From the NCBI GenBank assembly GCA_003864495.1, contig ML133403.1:124001-188000 (forward strand): 64,000 bases of DNA, written 5' to 3'. The notes beneath the pieces are model-generated. The model did no database searches. It was given only the letters and a program-made list of their open reading frames with translations, and was not told the origin of the DNA. Made by a program: the position numbers and the translations under genes. Of this stretch, positions 59,265-64,000 are shown one piece after another. This stretch comes from Nemopilema nomurai. Taxonomy: Eukaryota > Cnidaria > Scyphozoa > Rhizostomeae > Rhizostomatidae. The stretch's first letter is position 1. Each line of letters starts with the position of its first letter.

Positions 59265-59995
59265 TCTGTTGCTGTTGATAACATAGGCCTAGGTAATTTC
59301 CCCGACAACACTTTTGCACCCTATGTTGCACTTCCAAGAAGCACTATTTAGGCTACCAAAATGGTGACGTAATTGCAAGATTGAATACAGGACTAGTCCT
59401 GAAAGCATGAAACGTCCTATTTTCAAAAACACTTTGGGTACCATTTGTAGAATATTCTCGAGTTCTGACAGTAGCGAAGGGTAAATGTTATGCTTTCGGG
59501 TTTGTACATATCAACTAAAAATATGATCTATTTTTGGGAAATGTATGAGATACAATGCCTCGTATCTAAAGTTTTATAACCTTTATGTCCCCATCACTGG
59601 TGTGATTTAAAAAACTTCTTCTGGCTCCAAGCTGTTTTGCTATCATGCAAGCTTTGGCTGCGGGTAACAATTTCACTTTTTGGTACCCTATGGTGCACTT
59701 CCAAGTGGCAATGTTTAAGCGGTGACAAGTGGTGACGTAACTGCGAGATTGAATACAGGACTAGTCCTGAAAACACGGGAAATCAACAAAACACCTCGCA
59801 TTTAAAGGTTTTTTCTTTTCCTTTATTTTCCATATAAATCGCTGGTGTGAATCAAAAGTGCCTCCTGGTTCTAACTTGTTTTACTAAGATACAATTTCTA
59901 GCTTTTATTGCAGAAAACAATTAGACTGCATTTGGACACCCTATGATGCACTTCCTAGGAGTACTGTTAAAATGGCGACCTAGCGGTACAATAGA
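59265..59995. repeat. Three diverged copies of a local ~250-370 bp duplication
   Basis: The word ACCCTATGNTGCACTTCC recurs near 59318, 59684 and 59938, each followed by a tract ending in AAATGGTGACGTAA-like sequence. A 26-bp stretch beginning GATTGAATACAGGACTAGTC is identical at 59379 and 59747. The upstream part of copies 2 and 3 also matches (CCTTTATNTNCC ... CTGGTGTGA ... TGTTTT near 59579 and 59820). Confidence 0.75.
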
Positions 59996-61040
59996 AAAGA
60001 GTTGATTGCGTCTAAAACACAGCGCTTAAGATCCCACAAATTTCCTTTCCAAGCAAGCAAGTTATGTATGTGACAGTATTCATATTTCAAGAAGCTCATG
60101 CGTTCTACCCGTATTTTTGACAGCCTGGGCGTCGAACTCCAACAAAATGCAAAGTAAGCAGGGTTCGACTCAACTAAGAGACAAGCGACAAGCAAAAATT
60201 ATACACACTGCCATTATTTCAGCATTTTAAGGGTACATTAGAATGCAAAAGTGGAGTACATAGAATAAATAAGTGGAAATCTACAACCAAGTGTGTTTTC
60301 GTGCGTTCGGTCATAACATCCGACCATATTAATCAATTTGAAATAACGACAATTGAGCACTCCTTCGATGTGAGATTAAAGCTGCAAATTAACCTATAAT
60401 ACTGACTTACCAATTCTTCTTCTGTCTGGAAACATCGTGGATACTTCCAGTTTGATATCATGATGTCTGTCGGAAAGTTGGGAGTGTGCATAAATTGCAT
60501 GCGCTTTGTGACAATAAGAAATAATTCTCATCTTTGATTGGTCTAAAAAGGTCAGGTGGTCGAGCCTCAGCACTCATTGGCTGGGATGATTGACGTGGAA
60601 TTTTCGGGAAGTAAAGCTTTCTGTTGGTTGGTTTTCAGTGTATCAATGTCATCTCTTTAATGAACACACGATGTTGGTTGGAAACGATTTTTCAATATAT
60701 AACTTGGGTGACAAAGCGAAGCAATAAGGATTATCACTCAATTGGGGCTTGGTCTAATGGGAGCCTACAGATCGAAAACATTTTCAATGAATAACCTATG
60801 AATAACGCGAGTAAATTCAAATAGGAAGCTAGAAAAATATAGGGTAAATAGAGATAACTTGTCATTCACAGAGGTGCTTGACATCTTTGGAATTGGAAGC
60901 CTAACCTATTATGCATTATGTTCAGATGCTTCATGGCTCTTTGTTCCCGGCAGTCGGAGTAAACGGGGGTTTCTAACAAGAGCGGGGGGGTTGAAAAATG
61001 GAAAATTGATAAGCGAGGTAGCCCCCTTATTAGTCACCTA
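59996..61040. other. Gene-free spacer
   Basis: No supported gene. The open frame at 60859-61041 ends where the LINE fragment starts and has no domain. Confidence 0.4.
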
Positions 61041-61446
61041 AGAGCAAAGAATAAGAGCGATGCAGATGAAGTCATGCAGGCGGCTATTGGGAGTAACTTG
61101 GAAGGACAGGAAGACAAATGAGTGGATAATGAATAAGATCAAAGAGATCTGTGGATATGAACCGGAAGATCTGATGGATGTGGTGAAGAGGAGGAAGCTC
61201 CAGTACTTCGGACATCTGGTTCGTGGAGGAGGAACTGGTAGAGCTGTGTTGGAAGACGGAATGGAGGGAAGCAGGGGCAGAGGGAGACCACGGAGAAACT
61301 GGATGGGGAATATTACTGAGTGGACGGGAGAAAGAGGCAACACCTTGAGTAGTATGACGGTTGATCGGGAAGGCTGGAGAAAGGCTATCACGAACTGGGT
61401 GCACCCACGGCCGCCTCGGCTACGGAGCTGATGATGATGATGATGA
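61041..61446 (+). mobile_element. 3' fragment of a non-LTR retrotransposon ORF2
   Basis: The open frame 61060-61431 translates to a block with SCRRLLGVTWKDRKTNE, RRKLQYFGHLVRGG, GRGRPRRNWMGNI and DREGWRKAI. This is the typical post-reverse-transcriptase C-terminal region of endonuclease/RT LINEs (FGHxxR...GKxxxxRxRGRPxxxW...DRxxWR). The stop is followed at once by a (GAT)n microsatellite (61430-61446), a tail type seen in RTE/Jockey-like elements. The 5' part is absent, so this is a truncated, dead copy. Confidence 0.82.
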
Positions 61447-62684
61447 AGAGTACCTTCTGTCACGGGGTCTAAATCTTTTTTCCCAATGAAACAGGAAAGA
61501 AGGTATTTATGTAGCATAGGGTTTTCAACAAAATAACAAATAATACGAAGACTGGATCATTAATTCTACGGTTTTTGAGACATTCTGTTAAAATTTAGCT
61601 TTGACTTTAAATTTTATGTTTCTCAAAATACATCGCTATTTCCTTTTGCAATATTTTTCTAATTTAGATAGGTCCTTGATTAATAGCGCTTTCAAGTGTC
61701 TCTACCCAAAGGGCATTTTGTTTCTACCCAATATAGTAGAGGGAAGTAGGGTTCAGATCGTGTTTGCTGTTTACTGACTTTTTAAAGCATAAGGATTTCT
61801 AGAGAAGAAGTGTTAGATTGCATTAATTCTATCAATGTTGAATTTATATCAATTTAAGAAAAAAGTACTGTGAAAAAGTACGGTAATCAGAAGAAAACGG
61901 AACCCCAGTTCCTAAACATAGAGACTTGGAAGAAATTGATATTTGCAAAGGCTACTAGGGAGGCTCTCGAAGGTAGAATATATCTAGGTATATTTGTTCT
62001 TGTAAGAACAAGATCTCCTATATAGATGTTTGAAAGCAATAAAAAATTAGCGAGCCGTGTGGGCTCCAACTAAAAACTTCCCCCCCTCCAACTACCGAAA
62101 AATTGGAGTTAAGGATGTGAAAATATTGAAACTTTTATAGCCATAAGAGCGAAATAAAAGAATCCTTTAGAACGAATTAGTTCAATTTTCACGAAGGTAG
62201 TTGGAAGACCGTGAAGATTGTGTGATTTTGCGACCCCCGTCTTATTTCCCCCGTGTCTCCTTGAAGGGTAAAGCCCTCTTATCCTATTGAAAAAAATTCG
62301 TTGTTTGGTGGTGAAACCCATATGACAGCTCATCAAAACATGACTTTTAAGCTACAAAACACTGTTCAAGGGACGGAAGGATGCACACTTGGCAAAGATG
62401 CTACTCTCTCTTCCACGCAAGGTCGTTTACTACCGCTCGCGGAACGAGGCTATGTTGCTATCGTCTATTCCATGGATACCGCTTCGAAAAAGTGCGCTGA
62501 GAGTTGTTGGTAGCAAACGATGCAATCTGATTTGATTACCTACTTTACTTTTGAAAAGAATCTGTATCTCAACATCAGTATACAATGAATATTTTTATAA
62601 CATGCTGGTGCATTTGATGGCAAATCTCAGTAGACGGGTTCATTTACAAATGGCCTAACTGTCGTCTTCAAGTTTTCATAAGGA
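61447..62684. other. Spacer before the LRRC27-like gene
   Basis: No supported gene; the right end is the 5' flank of the LRR gene. Confidence 0.4.
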
Positions 62685-63457
62685 ATGGCAACAACTGAAA
62701 GTCAAGAGAAAGAGATAGCCATTTCGCAAGATGTCATTGACGTTATCAATAAGGGACAGCAACTAGGCTCAAAAAAGCTAGACTTGTCTAAAAGAAGTAT
62801 CGGAAGGATACCATCTGAACTGATATATTCATTAAAGCTTGAGGTGAGTACGATGGAAAATACCACAATCTTCTTCCTTTCAAAATTAGGTGAATGCAAT
62901 AAAGGACTTGATTTTTCTAGGACATGTATTTTTCTACTTTGAGGTACGTGGTGTCTCGATTTACTTTTAAGGCAATACAAATCATTTGAATCATTTTTAT
63001 TTGGTCTAGACCTGCCTGGACGTCTGGTAGAAACACTTGATGTAAATAATCTTTAATCATTTCCGATTTCCTTCTTCCCATATAAGCCTGTTGTGTCTTG
63101 ACTGGTAGAATCTATCATAAAACAACCATGATTGCCCATCGTTGAAGCTAACAATGGAAATATATTTTCATCCTCTCCGTTTTGCAGTTGTAAGAGTTGA
63201 AATTTAACTGCCATAGACTCTTCCAACAATAGCCTCCAATGATCCAAAAAGGAAGATATCAAGAGCATTGATATTGGGAAAGTATACCAGAATTGTACTT
63301 ACATCAAATAATCAATCATGTTTTAGTACCTCTACCTTGAAGGGAATTCCCTCAGTTCACTGCCAGATGATCTATTTTCAAATGTCCCAAATTTGAAATG
63401 GCTGGATTTGAGAAATAACCATTTGTCACACCTTCCTGCAAGTATTGGTGAGCTCAG
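62685..63457 (+). CDS. Leucine-rich repeat protein, LRRC27-like (3' end outside window)
   Basis: Two exons join in frame: 62685-62843 (donor GTGAGT) and 63327-63457 (donor GTATGC). They encode the first 96 residues plus a split codon. After a polar N-terminus (about 28 residues) come LRR units: KLDLSKRSIGRIPSEL, YLYLEGNSLSSLPDDL and LKWLDLRNNHLSHLPASIG. The order and wording (LYLEGNSL...LFSNVPNLKWLDLRNN) resemble the N-terminal LRRs of LRRC27, a protein of unknown biochemical role. Other short LRR proteins share this consensus, so no symbol is given. No further exon is seen before 64000, so the gene continues outside. Confidence 0.7.
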
Positions 63458-64000
63458 GTATGCTGTGCTTGCTTATTACACTATATTTAAATGTTTTCTC
63501 ATCATATGCACAATAGGTTTCTTCAGGCAATGCTGGAAATAAAATGGCAGGGATGCAATGAATCGCGCTCCTTGTGGTGCCAAGGCATGCAATGGTATGC
63601 AACAGTATCAAAGTACTAAATGGTGCAGAAAGCTGTCTATAGAATAGACTTTATAACTTCAAAATAAGGAAACATAAGGCAAGACTAGTCCAATTAAATA
63701 CATTTCCTTAAACAAGCTTTGTAAACATCAAATTCAGTATTTTAAATGGACAACATTAGCAGTAAAGTGGATGTTGAGTGAAATGTTGGATCATTTGACC
63801 ACCCCATCCATCATTGTTGGCTTCACACACATAGTCAGTTAAAAGCTTTAACTGTGCAAAAACATTGAAAAGCCTAGTAGATAGTTTAAAGATTCTAATA
63901 GATAGCACCTATATTTTCCCAAAAACAGCTTTTACATGAAGCTGGATTTGACTTTTGTCAAGCGTGAAAGCGCAAATGGACAAATTTTATTGCATGATTT
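63458..64000. other. Intron of the LRRC27-like gene
   Basis: Follows the GTATGC donor at 63458. A/T-rich, no acceptor with a following LRR-like frame seen before the window ends. Confidence 0.5.

Overview
This is eukaryotic DNA, most likely from an anthozoan cnidarian (stony coral or sea anemone). That assignment is an inference. It rests on A/T-rich spacers, compact genes with GT-AG introns, intron positions in conserved genes that match vertebrate orthologues (nine coding exons in MAEA, eleven in SEPSECS), an intronless class A GPCR, non-LTR retrotransposon tails of a kind common in cnidarian genomes, and a very large nearly intronless ZNFX1. Nothing suggests a bacterium or phage.

Layout. 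1.8-2.7 kb: intronless GPCR (-). 3.0-3.5 kb: LINE 3' end. 5.5-6.3 kb: frame-broken minus-strand pseudogene candidate. 6.85-8.35 kb: last three exons of a coiled-coil/EF-hand gene (+). 10.6-16.3 kb: complete MAEA (+), with an inverted-repeat element in intron 1. 16.8-17.9 kb: three-exon gene for an unrecognised 217-residue coiled-coil protein (-). 19.6-25.4 kb: complete ZCCHC4 (+). 26.5-30.6 kb: complete TTC1 (+), with a tRNA-like relic in intron 2. 31.4-36.7 kb: gene for a >1,100-residue charged, probably disordered protein (-), with an unresolved frame change near its 3' end. 39.4-45.4 kb: complete SEPSECS (+). 46.29-47.1 kb: 77-bp minisatellite ending 7-8 bp past the stop codon of ZNFX1 (-, 47.1-52.8 kb). 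52.8-62.7 kb: gene-poor, with an LTR element carrying identical 183-bp repeats, a diverged local tandem duplication, a short 12-bp repeat array and a LINE fragment. 62.7 kb to the end: first two exons of an LRRC27-like gene (+).

I joined exons by hand. For each multi-exon gene the exon lengths keep the reading frame from start to stop at GT-AG junctions, so boundaries are fairly secure where family conservation supports them. Transcript ends and 5' noncoding exons are not established.

The genes are mostly housekeeping and do not form one pathway: ubiquitin ligation (MAEA), rRNA methylation (ZCCHC4), chaperone adaptor (TTC1), selenocysteine-tRNA synthesis (SEPSECS) and RNA-virus sensing or small-RNA biology (ZNFX1). 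They alternate strands, giving three convergent pairs (MAEA/217-aa gene, TTC1/disordered-protein gene, SEPSECS/ZNFX1) and two divergent ones (217-aa gene/ZCCHC4, disordered-protein gene/SEPSECS). I did not find a clear new multi-gene system. The least explained items are the frame change, the ZNFX1-adjacent array, the two unrecognised proteins and the asymmetric LTR element.
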